Part shown: positions 28,232-40,752 of the stretch, piece by piece
How the letters are laid out: each line of letters opens with the position of its first letter
Position numbering within the stretch: position 1 is the stretch's first letter
Assembly (NCBI GenBank): GCA_030749235.1
Contig: JASMKM010000007.1
Span: 1-64,000, forward strand
Reading direction: 5' to 3'
Source: Planctomycetota bacterium
GTDB taxonomy: Bacteria > Planctomycetota > UBA1135
DNA: 64,000 bases
Program-made: the position numbers and the translations under genes
Notes under the pieces: generated by a model
What the model was told of the DNA's origin: nothing
Databases searched by the model: none
Seen by the model: the letters and a program-made list of their open reading frames with translations, nothing else

Positions 28232-31216
28232 AACGATCCGAATCAACCAAGCGCTACTGGCGTAGTATCCACGACCTCGAGCAGACGCCGGAATTCGCGG
28301 CTGCGCAGAACAACGAGTTCGCTGGGCAGATCGACCAGGAGTGGACCACCACCTCGCGTCGCCGCTTCATCCAGCTGATGGGTGCTTCGGTCGCCTTGGC
28401 AACTGCGACCAGCTGCCGTTGGCAGGAAGAGAAGCTACTGCCGTTGAACGACCGCAACCCAGGCTTGACTCCGGGCAGCCCGAAGAACTTCTCGAGCATT
28501 CTCGATTCCGACGGCTTCGCCATCGGCGTCAAGGTCACAAGCTTCGACGGCCGCCCCACCAAGATCGAAGGTAACCCGCTGCACCCTGAATCGCTCGGTG
28601 CCACCTCGACCTACGCGCAAGCTGCAACTCTCGGCCTCTACGACCCAGACCGTAGCCGCACCGTGATTCATCACGATGGCAGCAACGCCGTGGACAAGAC
28701 CGCCGAAGATTTGGCAGCACTCACTGCAGGAATCGCCGCCAAGAAGGGAGCAGGTAGCGGAGCCGTCGCAGTCCTAGCCGAACCGAGCGCGTCGCCATCG
28801 ATGTTGCGCCTGAAGGAGTCCTTCATGAAGGCCTTCCCTCGAGCCACGTGGGTGGACTACTCTCCGATTGCGCGCGACAACGAGGTTGCCGGCTGCAAGA
28901 TGGCCTTCGCCTTGAATGCGCGTCCTTACTACCGGATGAGCGATGCAAAGATCATCGTCGCGCTCGACGATGACTTCCTCTACGAGGGTCCATCGGCACT
29001 GCGCCTGATGCGTGAAGTCACCGCGCGTCGCAAGCCTGAGGCTGGCTGGATGAACCGCATCTACTCGGTCGAGGCCAACTACTCCTTGACCGGCGGATTC
29101 GCCGACCATCGCCTGCCGTTGCGCAGCTCCGAGATCGGCGCCTTTGTTACGGCCTTGCGCGCCAAGATCTCCGGTGGCACGGCACCGACCCTGTCGGCCA
29201 AGGGTGCGGATGATTTCCTCACCGCGATGGCTTCGGATCTGAAAGCCCATAAGGGAGAGTGCATCATCACTTGTGGTCCTGGCCAGCCTGCCGCAGTCCA
29301 CGCCCACGTGCATGCGCTCAACATGGAGCTAGGCGCCAGCGGCAAGACGGTCGACTACTACGAGGCTACTGCTAACGGCTCGGGCCTGGATGCGGTCAAG
29401 GATTTGGTAGGTAAGATGAACGCCGGCACCGTCACCGATTTGGTAATCCTTGGCGGTAACCCTGTCTACGACATGCCTGCTGACCTGGCTTTCGGCGACG
29501 CCCTCGACAAGGTCGCCAACAGTGTCCGCCTCGGCCAGTACCTCGACGAGACTTCGGTCAAGTGCACCTGGCATGTGCCGCAGGCCCATGAGTTAGAGCT
29601 CTGGACCGATGGCGCAGCCCCGGAAGGCACCGTGTCGATCGGCCAGCCGCTGATCAACCCCTTGTGGGATGGCCTGGGCACCACCGAGGTGCTGTCGCAG
29701 CTGCTCGGCGAGTCGAAGAACTCAATGGAGATCGTCAAGCAGACTTCCGGTCTCGGTTCGACCGCTTGGCGCAAGGCGCTGCACGATGGCATCGTCGCGG
29801 GCACAGGTGCGAAACCTTACCGCGTGAAGTTGCGTGAGCTACCGAAACTCGCAACGCCGATGGAAGGTCTGGAGCTGCGCTTCATTCCTCACTTCGCATT
29901 GCGCGATGGTCGGTACGCCAACCTCGGTTGGCTGCAGGAGCTGCCCGACCCGATGACTAAGTTGACTTGGGACAACGCCGCGCTGATTTCCTTTGCCACC
30001 GCTGAACGTCTCGGTGTCCAGCATGAGTCGATGGTCGAGCTGACCGTCGGCGGTCGCAAGCTGGAGGTCGCTGCTTACCTGATGCCAGGCCACGCGGATG
30101 ATTCCATTACCTTGGCGCTCGGCTTTGGTCGCACCGACGGCGGTCACGTCGCCGGCCTAAGCGACGACGACGTCGAGGCGGTCGGTTTCGATAGCTACAA
30201 GCTGCGTGGTTCCGATGCCATGGATGTGGCAGCCGTCAGCTTGGCGACCACCAATAAGACCTACCTCCTGGCGACGACCCAAGACCACTTTGCGATGGAC
30301 GACATCGGCACCAAGGGTAGCCAGAGTCGTCTGCCGAACCTAGTCAAGGAGAACACGCTTGACGGTTACGAGCATGACAAGACCTTCGCCAAGCACGCTG
30401 CAGACTTCTGGGGCGACGAGAAGACCTTGTGGCAGGAACTCGATTCACAGAAGGACACCAACCACAAATGGGGGATGGCTATCGACCTGAGTTCGTGCAC
30501 CGGCTGCGGCAGCTGCACCGTCGCTTGCCAATCGGAGAACAACATCTCCGTGGTCGGCAAGGAGCAGGTGTTGCGCGGCCGCGAGATGGCTTGGATTCGC
30601 CTCGACCGCTACTTCCTTGGAGACGCGGAGAACCCAAAGGCAATCAACCAGCCCATCAACTGTGCGCACTGCGAACTCGCTCCATGCGAATCGGTGTGCC
30701 CGGTAGCGGCGACCACCCACAGCGAGGAAGGCCTCAACGACATGGTCTACAACCGCTGCATCGGTACTCGGTACTGCGCGAACAACTGTCCTTATAAGGT
30801 CCGTCGCTTCAACTACTTCAACTTCAACAAGGATGCTGCCCAGCCGGGCAACGAGGTGTTGAAGATGGCCGCCAACCCGGATGTCACGGTACGCGACCGC
30901 GGAGTCATGGAGAAGTGCACCTTCTGCGTACAGCGCATCGAGCGCGTCCGTATCGACAGTCGCAACGAGGATCGCGACACCTTCATCGAAGATGGCGCCA
31001 TCAAGGTCGCATGCGAGCAGGCTTGCCCTGCCGATGCGATCGTCTTCGGCGACCTGCTCGACGACGACAGCCGCGTGCTGAAGGCCCAGTCCCAGGACCG
31101 TGCCTACAAGCTGCTGGTTGAACTCAACAACAAACCACGGATCAGTTTCCTGGCTCGGATCCGTAACCCGCATCCATCCCTAGAGGCTCACGAAGCCGCT
31201 GAGGAGGTCGTCTCCC

Positions 31217-31224
<8 letters not shown>
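28228..31224 (+). CDS. actB: alternative complex III molybdopterin oxidoreductase-like/Fe-S subunit ActB
   Basis: [103 protein letters not shown]. Confidence 0.95.
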
Positions 31225-32611
<1,387 letters not shown>

Positions 32612-32623
32612 GAGGGCGAAACG

Positions 32624-34114
32624 ATGACCAACGACAACAACTTCTACGGTCTGCTGGCTGAGTTCGAGGATCCGACCGCCCTCTGTAAGGGTGCGGAACG
32701 GGTTCGAGACGCCGGCTATAAGCACTGGGACTGCCACTCGCCGTTCCCGGTCCACGGCCTCGATGATTGCATGGGCGTCAAGTTCACACGCCTGCCATGG
32801 ATTGTGCTGACGATGGGCCTCATCGGCTTGTTCTCCGGCATAGCCTTGCAGTGGTGGACCAACGCCGTTGACTACCCTTACGACATTTCCGGTAAGCCGG
32901 TCTGGTCGTTGCCCGCGAACATCCCGGTTATCTTTGAGGTCACCGTGTTGTTCTCGGCATTCACTGCCTTCTTCGCGATGTGGGGCATCAACGGCTTACC
33001 CCGTTGGTACCACCCGCTGCTTCGCAAGAAGAGCTTTGCCAAAGCCACCGACGACGGTTTTTTCATCTCGATCGAGGCCAAGGATCCGAGCTTCGCTCTT
33101 GAGCGTACCGGCGACTTCCTGAATACCATCGGCGCGAAGAGGGTCGAGGAGGTGCGCGAGGCCGATGAGCCCACCAACTTGCCTGGAAACATCAAGGCCA
33201 AGTTGTGGATCACTGCTGGTGTCATGCTAATCCCGGTCGGCATGGTCTACCAGACTTGGGATTCCACTACGACCGAGCCACGCGTGCACCTCGTCAAGGA
33301 CATGGACAAGCAAGATCGCTTCCGTTCCCAAGGCGAGACTTCCATGTTTGCGGATGGTCGCATGTCGCGCCCGCAGATCGAAGGCACAGTTGCCGAGGGT
33401 CAGTTCTTCGAGGACATGTCCTTCGTGACCGGTAAGGATGGTGGCAACTACGTCACCGCCATGCCGGCCTCGATCACCGTCGACGAGAAGTTTCTGGCTG
33501 AAGGCAAGAAGAACTTCGATATCTTCTGTGGGCTTTGCCACGGCGCCAATGGTGCTGGCAACAGCAAGATCCATGAACGCGCCATGATGCTGGCTGCGCA
33601 GGGCGAGGCGATTTGGGTACAGCCCACCGACTTGACTGGCGTGCGCATCATGGACATGGCCGATGGTCAAATCTTCGAGACCATCAGTAACGGTCTCAAC
33701 ACTATGCCTGCTTACGCCGCACAAATCTCTACGGAGGAGCGTTGGGCGATCATCGCCTACATGCGCGCCTTGCAGGAGGAGTATGGCGATGCAGGTCCGA
33801 GTGCCGATGAGCTTGCCAAAATGACTCCGGTCGAGCGCGGCGATTTGGTCTTCAACCAGCAAGGTTGCATGGCTTGTCACACCACGAACGGTACACCGCT
33901 GGTCGGTCCTACCTTTAAGGGTTACGTAGGCAGCGACATCAAGCTGACTACCGGCGAGACAGTAAAGGGCGACCTTGCCTACCTAACCGAATCCTTGCGC
34001 GATCCGCTCGCGAAGACACGTGAAGGTTCCATCCCAGGTGCGATGGTCGCGTACCCGAACATCACCGACGAACAGATCTCCGATCTCTTCGAGTACCTAA
34101 GCACTTTGAAGTAG
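32624..34114 (+). CDS. fused alternative complex III ActD (DUF3341-like) plus ActE-like cytochrome c protein
   Basis: N-terminus NNFYGLLAEFEDPTALCKGAERVRDAGYKHWDCHSPFPVHGLDD with TMs; C-terminus with two haem motifs CGLCH and CMACH. Confidence 0.88.
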   Translation: MTNDNNFYGLLAEFEDPTALCKGAERVRDAGYKHWDCHSPFPVHGLDDCMGVKFTRLPWIVLTMGLIGLFSGIALQWWTNAVDYPYDISGKPVWSLPANIPVIFEVTVLFSAFTAFFAMWGINGLPRWYHPLLRKKSFAKATDDGFFISIEAKDPSFALERTGDFLNTIGAKRVEEVREADEPTNLPGNIKAKLWITAGVMLIPVGMVYQTWDSTTTEPRVHLVKDMDKQDRFRSQGETSMFADGRMSRPQIEGTVAEGQFFEDMSFVTGKDGGNYVTAMPASITVDEKFLAEGKKNFDIFCGLCHGANGAGNSKIHERAMMLAAQGEAIWVQPTDLTGVRIMDMADGQIFETISNGLNTMPAYAAQISTEERWAIIAYMRALQEEYGDAGPSADELAKMTPVERGDLVFNQQGCMACHTTNGTPLVGPTFKGYVGSDIKLTTGETVKGDLAYLTESLRDPLAKTREGSIPGAMVAYPNITDEQISDLFEYLSTLK

Positions 34115-34123
34115 GGCAGAAAA

Positions 34124-35464
34124 ATGAGTTCCCACCCCATTCAACTGGAAGGCGACAACCAAGCCGGTGATCTTTCACCGAAGGTTGCTCGCTTCGGCCT
34201 TGGTCTTGCTGTAGTAGGCCTCGGCCTCGGTGCTGCCCTTGGCTTCATGTCGAACGATCACGACGCCTACAGCCACTTCTGGTTCGCTTACCTAGTCGCA
34301 TTTTGCTTCGTGTTCACCATCGTGCTTGGTGCGACCTTCTTCACAATTGTTCAGCACTTGGTCAACGCGCATTGGAGCGTATCGGTCCGTCGCTTGTCGG
34401 AGTTGACCATGGCCAACATCCCGCTGTTCGCGATTTTCGCACTGCCGCTGTTGGTGCCGGCCTTCTCCGACGATGTCGAGGTCTGGAAATGGGCTTCCAT
34501 GGGGCACGGCCATGAGGCCGCAGCCGATCACGGAGCTACCGACGCTGCCGGCGACCAGGCCCATGCCGGTCCTGCTGAGGCGCATGACCTAGCCACCCAG
34601 CTGGAGCATGAGGAGCACGAGCACTTCGTCGCTGCGAAGGAGCCATACCTGAACCGCACCTTCTTCATTATCCGCCTGATTGCCTACTTCCTGCTGTGGA
34701 TGTGGATGGCCAGGTTCTTCTTTAAAAAATCGGTCGACCAGGACACTGCAGAAGGCATCGCACCAACCTTGGGAGCAAAGAAGGTCTCGGCGGTTTCGGT
34801 AATCCTGTTCGCCTTCGCCCTCAGCTTCTTTTCCTTCGACGTGTTGATGTCGCTGGATGAGACCTGGTTCAGCACCATCTTCGGCGTCTACATCTTCGCA
34901 GGAGCCTTCCTCAGCTGCGTGTGCTGGATGGTCTTGATGTCGAAGTTCCTGCAGGCCAAGGGCAAGATGACCAAGGTCATCAACGACGAGCACTACCATG
35001 ACCTGGGCAAGTGGATGTTCGCATTCACCTTCTTCTGGGGCTACATCGCGTTTTCTCAGTTCATGTTGATCTGGTACGCCAACATCCCTGAGGAGACCCA
35101 CTTCTACGCGGCTCGCCTTACCGACGCCTGGACCGGCTGGACCTGGTGTCTGTTGATTTTCCACTTCATCATCCCGTTCGCTGGTCTGCTTTCACGTCAC
35201 GTGAAGCGCAACACCAACGTGCTGAAGTACTGGGCCATTTACATGCTGGTTCTGCATTGGGTCGACATCTACTGGATCGCCATGCCGAACTACAAGCGTG
35301 GTGAAGCAGGCGCCGGCAACCCCTTCGGCCTGATGGAGATTGCCTTGGCCGTGGGCATGATTGGAGTTCTGATTTACGGTATCGGCAAGAAGTCGGCCAA
35401 GCAGGCCCTTCTGCCGGTGCGCGACCCGCTGCTCGGCAAGTGTCTTGGGTTCAAGAACATCTAG
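34124..35464 (+). CDS. actF: alternative complex III membrane subunit ActF
   Basis: Multi-TM 446 aa; SLDETWFSTIFGVYIFAGAFLSCVC; YHDLGKWMFAFTFFWGYIAFSQFMLIWYANIPEETHFY. Confidence 0.93.
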   Translation: MSSHPIQLEGDNQAGDLSPKVARFGLGLAVVGLGLGAALGFMSNDHDAYSHFWFAYLVAFCFVFTIVLGATFFTIVQHLVNAHWSVSVRRLSELTMANIPLFAIFALPLLVPAFSDDVEVWKWASMGHGHEAAADHGATDAAGDQAHAGPAEAHDLATQLEHEEHEHFVAAKEPYLNRTFFIIRLIAYFLLWMWMARFFFKKSVDQDTAEGIAPTLGAKKVSAVSVILFAFALSFFSFDVLMSLDETWFSTIFGVYIFAGAFLSCVCWMVLMSKFLQAKGKMTKVINDEHYHDLGKWMFAFTFFWGYIAFSQFMLIWYANIPEETHFYAARLTDAWTGWTWCLLIFHFIIPFAGLLSRHVKRNTNVLKYWAIYMLVLHWVDIYWIAMPNYKRGEAGAGNPFGLMEIALAVGMIGVLIYGIGKKSAKQALLPVRDPLLGKCLGFKNI

Positions 35465-35568
35465 CTCTTGCTTGGCCCCTGGGGGCGCGGCGGCCTAACT
35501 CGCCGGGCTCCACGGTGGGGGGATACCCGATGGGTTGCGCGCTTTGCTCGCCGCCCGCTTGGACGCTA

Positions 35569-35607
35569 CCAAGGCCACCTGGCCCTAGTCGGAAGAGGTG
35601 GTTTTGG
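35569..35607 (+). terminator. stem-loop downstream of actF, possible terminator or RNA processing element
   Basis: CCAAGGCCACCT (35569-35580) pairs with AGGTGGTTTTGG (35596-35607), 12 pairs including two G-U; 15-nt loop. Confidence 0.4.
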
Positions 35608-35796
35608 TATTCCATGGTGCACCCTTTGCAATCCCACAAATCTGAGGTTTTTAACGTGGCTGAGAAGTTGCCAGTCGCCAAACCAATACCTTGATTTTAT
35701 TGCAATGCTATGCGACGATTTTGCTTCCAATCCGTGCAAGTCCCTGTCCTTTGGGGTCTCTCAGCAGTATCTTGGCGCGGAAAATCACAGCAGAAA

Positions 35797-36015
35797 ATGG
35801 CACTCGAACCCGATACGCCCGACGTGCGCGCACTGGTCACAATTGGCCTCGTGAGCACCTTCGCAACCATCGCGATTTCCTATCTCGTCGTCGGCCTGAC
35901 GAACAGCGAACGCCTTGCTCTGCAAGAGAGTCGCGAGTCGTCGGTAGCTGTCGAAGAGGCGCCTGCTGTGAGCGATGACTCCATGCAAGCGGTCATCCAG
36001 AAGTACGCCAAGTAG
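35797..36015 (+). CDS. small single-TM protein of unknown function between actF and SCO (start trimmed to MALEPDTPD)
   Basis: 72 aa: MALEPDTPDVRALVTIGLVSTFATIAISYLVVGLTNSERLALQESRESS...; embedded between actF and the SCO1/SenC gene. Confidence 0.55.
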   Translation: MALEPDTPDVRALVTIGLVSTFATIAISYLVVGLTNSERLALQESRESSVAVEEAPAVSDDSMQAVIQKYAK

Positions 36016-36029
36016 CCGCATTCCTGACG

Positions 36030-36899
36030 ATGGCCATTACGCGTTTCGCATTCATGCACTGCACTGCCGTAGTGGCGGTGATGGTCATGGGTGGGGTGAA
36101 CGCGCAACAGTCGCACTTTGACGTCGAGCAGAGGGGGCAGAGTGCAGCTTATCAACCGGACTCGCTCGAAGGTGTTGGCATCGATGAGAAGCTAGAGGCG
36201 CAGGTGCCGGGCGACATGGTCTTCACCGATTCCGCTGGCAAGCGAGTCCGCCTAGGCGATCTCTTCGACGGCGAACGTCCGGTGATCCTCACGATGAATT
36301 ACGCCAGTTGCCCGCAGCTCTGCGGCCTGCAGTTGAACGGTTTCGTGAAGACGCTGGAGAACATGGAGGATTGGACCCCGGGCAATCAGTTCCGCGTGGT
36401 CACCATTAGCCTCGATCCCAACGAAACGGCCGAACGTTCGGCAGACTTCCGCAATGCATTACTGAGCAATTACGGGCGCCGCGAGCAAGTGCTAGGCGGT
36501 TGGTCCTTCCTACGCGGCAGTGAAGAGGACATCCGTCACCTCGCCGACGTCGTCGGCTTCCGTTACAACTTTGTCGAGGAGACCGGTCAGTACGCGCACA
36601 CTGCCGCGCTGATGCTGCTCGACCCGCAAGGGCGCGTTGCGCGCTACTTGTACGGCATCGATTTCAAGCCCAGCACGCTGCGGCTTTCCCTTTCCGAGAC
36701 GGCTGACTCCAAGTTCGTCTCAACCATCGACGCACTCATCCTGCGGTGTTTCATGTACGACGCGGCGTCGGGCTCCTTCGTCGCCGATGCATGGAACCTT
36801 ACACGGTACGTGTTGTCATTCTTGGCCCTGTTTTTCTTCGCGTTCCTGGCTTGGTTGTTCAGGCTCGAGCGCAAGACCCGTAAAGCAAAAGTGGCATGA
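36030..36899 (+). CDS. SCO1/SenC family copper chaperone for cytochrome oxidase, C-terminal TM
   Basis: LTMNYASCPQLCGLQLNGFV CxxxC motif; FRVVTISLDPNET; YAHTAALMLLDPQG; C-terminal hydrophobic segment. Confidence 0.92.
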   Translation: MAITRFAFMHCTAVVAVMVMGGVNAQQSHFDVEQRGQSAAYQPDSLEGVGIDEKLEAQVPGDMVFTDSAGKRVRLGDLFDGERPVILTMNYASCPQLCGLQLNGFVKTLENMEDWTPGNQFRVVTISLDPNETAERSADFRNALLSNYGRREQVLGGWSFLRGSEEDIRHLADVVGFRYNFVEETGQYAHTAALMLLDPQGRVARYLYGIDFKPSTLRLSLSETADSKFVSTIDALILRCFMYDAASGSFVADAWNLTRYVLSFLALFFFAFLAWLFRLERKTRKAKVA

Positions 36900-37897
36900 A
36901 CCTCCTGAATCTGTTGGCACTGCCCCAGAGCGGAGCAGAGACATTCTGGTTTCCCAGCCAGGCTTCCACAGGCGCATCGCGCGTGGATGATCTGTTCTAC
37001 TTCATCTTTTACGTCTCGTTGTTTGCGTTCATCGCGATTGTCGTGGCGACCATCATCTTCTCACTGAAGTACAGCCGCTCGCGCGTGGGCATGGAGCCGG
37101 AAGACAGTCCGCATCACTCGACCAAGATCGAGATTGTGTGGTCGGTGATCCCAGCCTTGTTCATGGTTGCGATGTTCTGGTACGGCTTCAAGGATTTCGT
37201 GGACAGCAAGAACCCACCTGTCGACGCCTACCAGATTGAGGCGGTCAGCCAGAAGTGGAGTTGGACCTTCAATTATCCGAACGGTGCAATCACCACCGGT
37301 GGCAACCCTGCCATTGATGAAGGTGAAGGCCTGGTGATCCCGGTAAACAAGCCGGTTGTGGTTCGCTTGGAATCCACCGATGTGTTGCACTCCTTCTTTG
37401 TGCCGGCCTTCCGCGCCAAGATGGATGCGGTCCCTGGTCGTTACACCTATGTTTGGTTCGAAGCCAATGAGATTGGCGAGTTTCCGCTCTACTGCGCCGA
37501 ATACTGTGGCTCGAAGCACTCGCGGATGTTGGCCACAGTCAAAGTCGTGAGTCAGGAGGACTTCGACACTTGGGCCGCCGACGCTATCGACGACTCCGAC
37601 CTCAGCCCTGAGGAGCGCGGCAAGAAACTGTTCGCGGTCAAGGGTTGTATTGCCTGTCACTCCACTGCGGGCGTCGCGGGCATCGGCCCGGCGCTGGACG
37701 GTCTCTACGGCAAACAGGAAACCCTCGTGGATGGCACCAAGGTCGCCGTCGACGACAACTACATTCGTGAGTCCTTGCTTGATCCTCAAGCCAAGGTTGT
37801 GGAAGGCTACGCCAACGTGCCTATGACTTCCTTCGCGGGTCAACTCGACGATGACGAAATCAGTGCGATCATCGCTTACCTCAAGTCGCTGAACTAG
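36896..37897 (+). CDS. cytochrome c oxidase subunit II with fused cytochrome c domain (caa3 type)
   Basis: [25 protein letters not shown]; Cu[12 protein letters not shown]-terminal [31 protein letters not shown]. Confidence 0.95.
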   Translation: MNLLNLLALPQSGAETFWFPSQASTGASRVDDLFYFIFYVSLFAFIAIVVATIIFSLKYSRSRVGMEPEDSPHHSTKIEIVWSVIPALFMVAMFWYGFKDFVDSKNPPVDAYQIEAVSQKWSWTFNYPNGAITTGGNPAIDEGEGLVIPVNKPVVVRLESTDVLHSFFVPAFRAKMDAVPGRYTYVWFEANEIGEFPLYCAEYCGSKHSRMLATVKVVSQEDFDTWAADAIDDSDLSPEERGKKLFAVKGCIACHSTAGVAGIGPALDGLYGKQETLVDGTKVAVDDNYIRESLLDPQAKVVEGYANVPMTSFAGQLDDDEISAIIAYLKSLN

Positions 37898-37908
37898 GGA
37901 GTACTTTC

Positions 37909-39615
37909 ATGGCACCTTCCACAAACTCTCTCGACCGCACCCATTACCTGAACGCCACCAAGGGCTTCCGGTCATGGTTCATGACCATCGACCACAAGCG
38001 CCTCGGTCTCATGTACCTCTGGTCGGTAGTCGGCTGCTTCATCCTCGGTGGATTCTTTGCGATGAAGATCCGCTGGACGCTGACGCCGGGCGTCACGGAC
38101 TTCATGGCCCAGTCCGTTGAGCAAATGAATGCATACAACAATGCGTTCACCGTGCACGGCGCGGTGATGATCTTCCTGGTCATCATCCCATCTATACCCG
38201 CGGCCTTGGGCAACTTCGTATTGCCCATCATGCTGGGGGTGAAGGACGTGGCTTTCCCGAAACTGAATAGGCTGAGTTACCACCTTTGGTTGATCGGTGC
38301 GCTGCTGTTCGTAGCCACCCTATTCATCGGCAACCTGGACACCGGCTGGACTTTCTATCCACCGTACTCCACCGGCCATACTGACCCCTCGGTGATTACC
38401 GCGGTGCTCGGGGCTTTTGTGCTGGGCTTCAGCTCAATCTTCACCGGCCTGAACTTCATCGTGACCATCCACAAGATGCGTCCGCCGGGGATGACCTGGT
38501 TCAAGATGCCACTGTTCCTGTGGGCCATCTACGCAACCGCAATCATCCAGGTCCTGGCTACTCCTGTAATCGGCATCTCCTTGCTGCTGCTGCTGGTCGA
38601 GAAGACCATGAACATTGGCATCTTCACGCCAGCACTGGGTGGCGATCCGGTGTTCTTCCAGCACCTGTTCTGGTTCTACAGTCACCCTGCGGTGTACGTG
38701 ATGATTCTGCCAGGCATGGGCGTGATGTCCGAGCTGTTCGCCACCTTCGCCCGTAAGCCGATCTTCGGCTACAAGTCGATCGCCATGTCATCAATCGCGA
38801 TTGCGATCCTGTCCTTCATCGTCTGGGGTCACCACATGTTTGTCAGTGGCCAGTCCGAGACGATGTCGGTGATCTTCTCGGCCCTGACCTTCTCGGTTGC
38901 GGTGCCCTCAGCGATTAAGGTGTTCAACTGGATTGCCACGCTGTACAAGGGTTCGATTGCCTTCACCACTCCAATGTTGTATGGACTCTCCATCATTTGG
39001 CTATTTGGTATCGGCGGTTTGACCGGCATGTTCCACGCTACCTTGGGTACGTCGGTGCACCTACACGACACTTACTTCGTGGTGGCCCACTTCCACTTCG
39101 TGATGGTCGGTTCGGCGCTGTTCGGGTTCATCGGCGGAATTTTCTATTGGTGGCCAAAGATGTACGGTCGTATGGCGGAAGGTGCTCTCTCCAAGTGGGG
39201 TTGTCTGCTTTCCTTCGTCGGTTTCAACATGACCTTCCTGCCGCTGTTCCCGGCCGGTTCACAGGGCATGCCGCGACGCTACGCCGGATACACCGAAGCT
39301 GCCGGCTTCGACAGCTACAACATGTCGGCGACCATCGGCTCGATGGTCTTGGCCCTAGGCTTGTGCATTGCGCTTTACTCGCTGCTCCGCTCCTTTAAGC
39401 ATGGCGAGAAGGCTCCTGCGAATCCATGGGGTGGAGTCACCCTCGAATGGCAGTGCGAGTCGCCGCCACCGGAACACAACTTTGATATCGATCCTCCGAC
39501 GGTCGATAATCCTTACGACATGACCTTGGTCGAGTGGCGCGGACAGGAGGAAGGCTTCCTGCCGAAGAACCCACGCAGCGACGACAAGTGCATCGCCGAC
39601 ATCCAGCAAGCGTAG
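37909..39615 (+). CDS. cytochrome c oxidase subunit I
   Basis: [78 protein letters not shown]. Confidence 0.98.
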   Translation: MAPSTNSLDRTHYLNATKGFRSWFMTIDHKRLGLMYLWSVVGCFILGGFFAMKIRWTLTPGVTDFMAQSVEQMNAYNNAFTVHGAVMIFLVIIPSIPAALGNFVLPIMLGVKDVAFPKLNRLSYHLWLIGALLFVATLFIGNLDTGWTFYPPYSTGHTDPSVITAVLGAFVLGFSSIFTGLNFIVTIHKMRPPGMTWFKMPLFLWAIYATAIIQVLATPVIGISLLLLLVEKTMNIGIFTPALGGDPVFFQHLFWFYSHPAVYVMILPGMGVMSELFATFARKPIFGYKSIAMSSIAIAILSFIVWGHHMFVSGQSETMSVIFSALTFSVAVPSAIKVFNWIATLYKGSIAFTTPMLYGLSIIWLFGIGGLTGMFHATLGTSVHLHDTYFVVAHFHFVMVGSALFGFIGGIFYWWPKMYGRMAEGALSKWGCLLSFVGFNMTFLPLFPAGSQGMPRRYAGYTEAAGFDSYNMSATIGSMVLALGLCIALYSLLRSFKHGEKAPANPWGGVTLEWQCESPPPEHNFDIDPPTVDNPYDMTLVEWRGQEEGFLPKNPRSDDKCIADIQQA

Positions 39616-39625
39616 GTAACGGAAC

Positions 39626-40396
39626 ATGAGTACTACTGCCAACGACCACGGACACGACCCGAACCGTCCCAAGCACCTCGCGCATCATTTCGAGACGCTC
39701 GGACAGCAGTTCGATTCCGGCAAGCTCGGTATCTGGGTCTTCCTGCTCACGGAAGTCCTTTTCTTCAGCGCACTGTTCGTCGCGTACACCATGTACCGCT
39801 CGAACTATCCCGAGGTCTTCCAGTACGCCTCTCAGTTTCTGGACACCAAGATGGGCGCGATCAATACGGTCGTGCTGCTGTTGAGCTCCTTCACCTTCGC
39901 GTGGGCGGTGCGGAATGCGATGCTCGGCGAGAAGAGAAAGCTCATGTTAAACCTCCTTGTCACCCTGGTGTGTGCGGGTGGCTTCATGGGGATTAAGTAT
40001 GTGGAATATAGCCATAAGTTCCACGACGGCACTTTGTGGGGCGGCAATGCGAGCACCATCTTCAAGGCCGACCCGGCAGAGATCCCGGCAGAGATCAAGG
40101 AAGTCTCAGAAGCCTGGAACAACCCTGAAGGCAAGTTCTCGGTGGCGGTTAGGGATCTCGATCCCGCTTTCCGCCAGAAGGTGGGCGTCTTCTTCGGCGT
40201 CTACTTCTGTCTGACCGGCCTGCACGGTATCCACGTCATGCTCGGCATGATTCTAATCATCTGGCTGATGATGCGAACCAAACGCGGGGACTTCGGCCCC
40301 ACAAACTTCAATGCGATCGACTTTGGTGCCCTTTACTGGCACTTAGTCGACCTCATCTGGATTTTCCTCTTCCCATTGCTTTACCTCATCACTTGA
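39626..40396 (+). CDS. cytochrome c oxidase subunit III
   Basis: [76 protein letters not shown]. Confidence 0.95.
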   Translation: MSTTANDHGHDPNRPKHLAHHFETLGQQFDSGKLGIWVFLLTEVLFFSALFVAYTMYRSNYPEVFQYASQFLDTKMGAINTVVLLLSSFTFAWAVRNAMLGEKRKLMLNLLVTLVCAGGFMGIKYVEYSHKFHDGTLWGGNASTIFKADPAEIPAEIKEVSEAWNNPEGKFSVAVRDLDPAFRQKVGVFFGVYFCLTGLHGIHVMLGMILIIWLMMRTKRGDFGPTNFNAIDFGALYWHLVDLIWIFLFPLLYLIT

Positions 40397-40398
40397 TT

Positions 40399-40752
40399 AT
40401 GTCCGACCACACACACGATTCTGGCGAAGAGCACATCGGTCACGTCCTGCCCCTGAGCCTGCTGGTGAAGGTATTCGGTGGCCTCGTGCTGCTGACGGCC
40501 CTTACGGTTTTCACCGGGACCATGAACCTCCATGGTTGGGACCTGCCGGTGGCCATGGTTATCGCCACCAGTAAGGCGAGCTTGGTCTGCCTTTTCTTCA
40601 TGCACTTGAAGTACGACAAGCCATTCAATGGCATGATCTTCTTGTTGTCGGTTCTGTTCGTCGGGCTGTTCCTGGCATTTGTGGGTTACGATGCCGGCCA
40701 ATACCAGGACGACATCAAGGCCTACACCATCGAGCACATCGGCGGCGAATGA
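40399..40752 (+). CDS. cytochrome c oxidase subunit IV-like protein
   Basis: Multi-TM; VKVFGGLVLLTALTVFTGTMNLHGWDLPVAMVIATSKASLVCLFFMHLKYDKP. Confidence 0.88.
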   Translation: MSDHTHDSGEEHIGHVLPLSLLVKVFGGLVLLTALTVFTGTMNLHGWDLPVAMVIATSKASLVCLFFMHLKYDKPFNGMIFLLSVLFVGLFLAFVGYDAGQYQDDIKAYTIEHIGGE

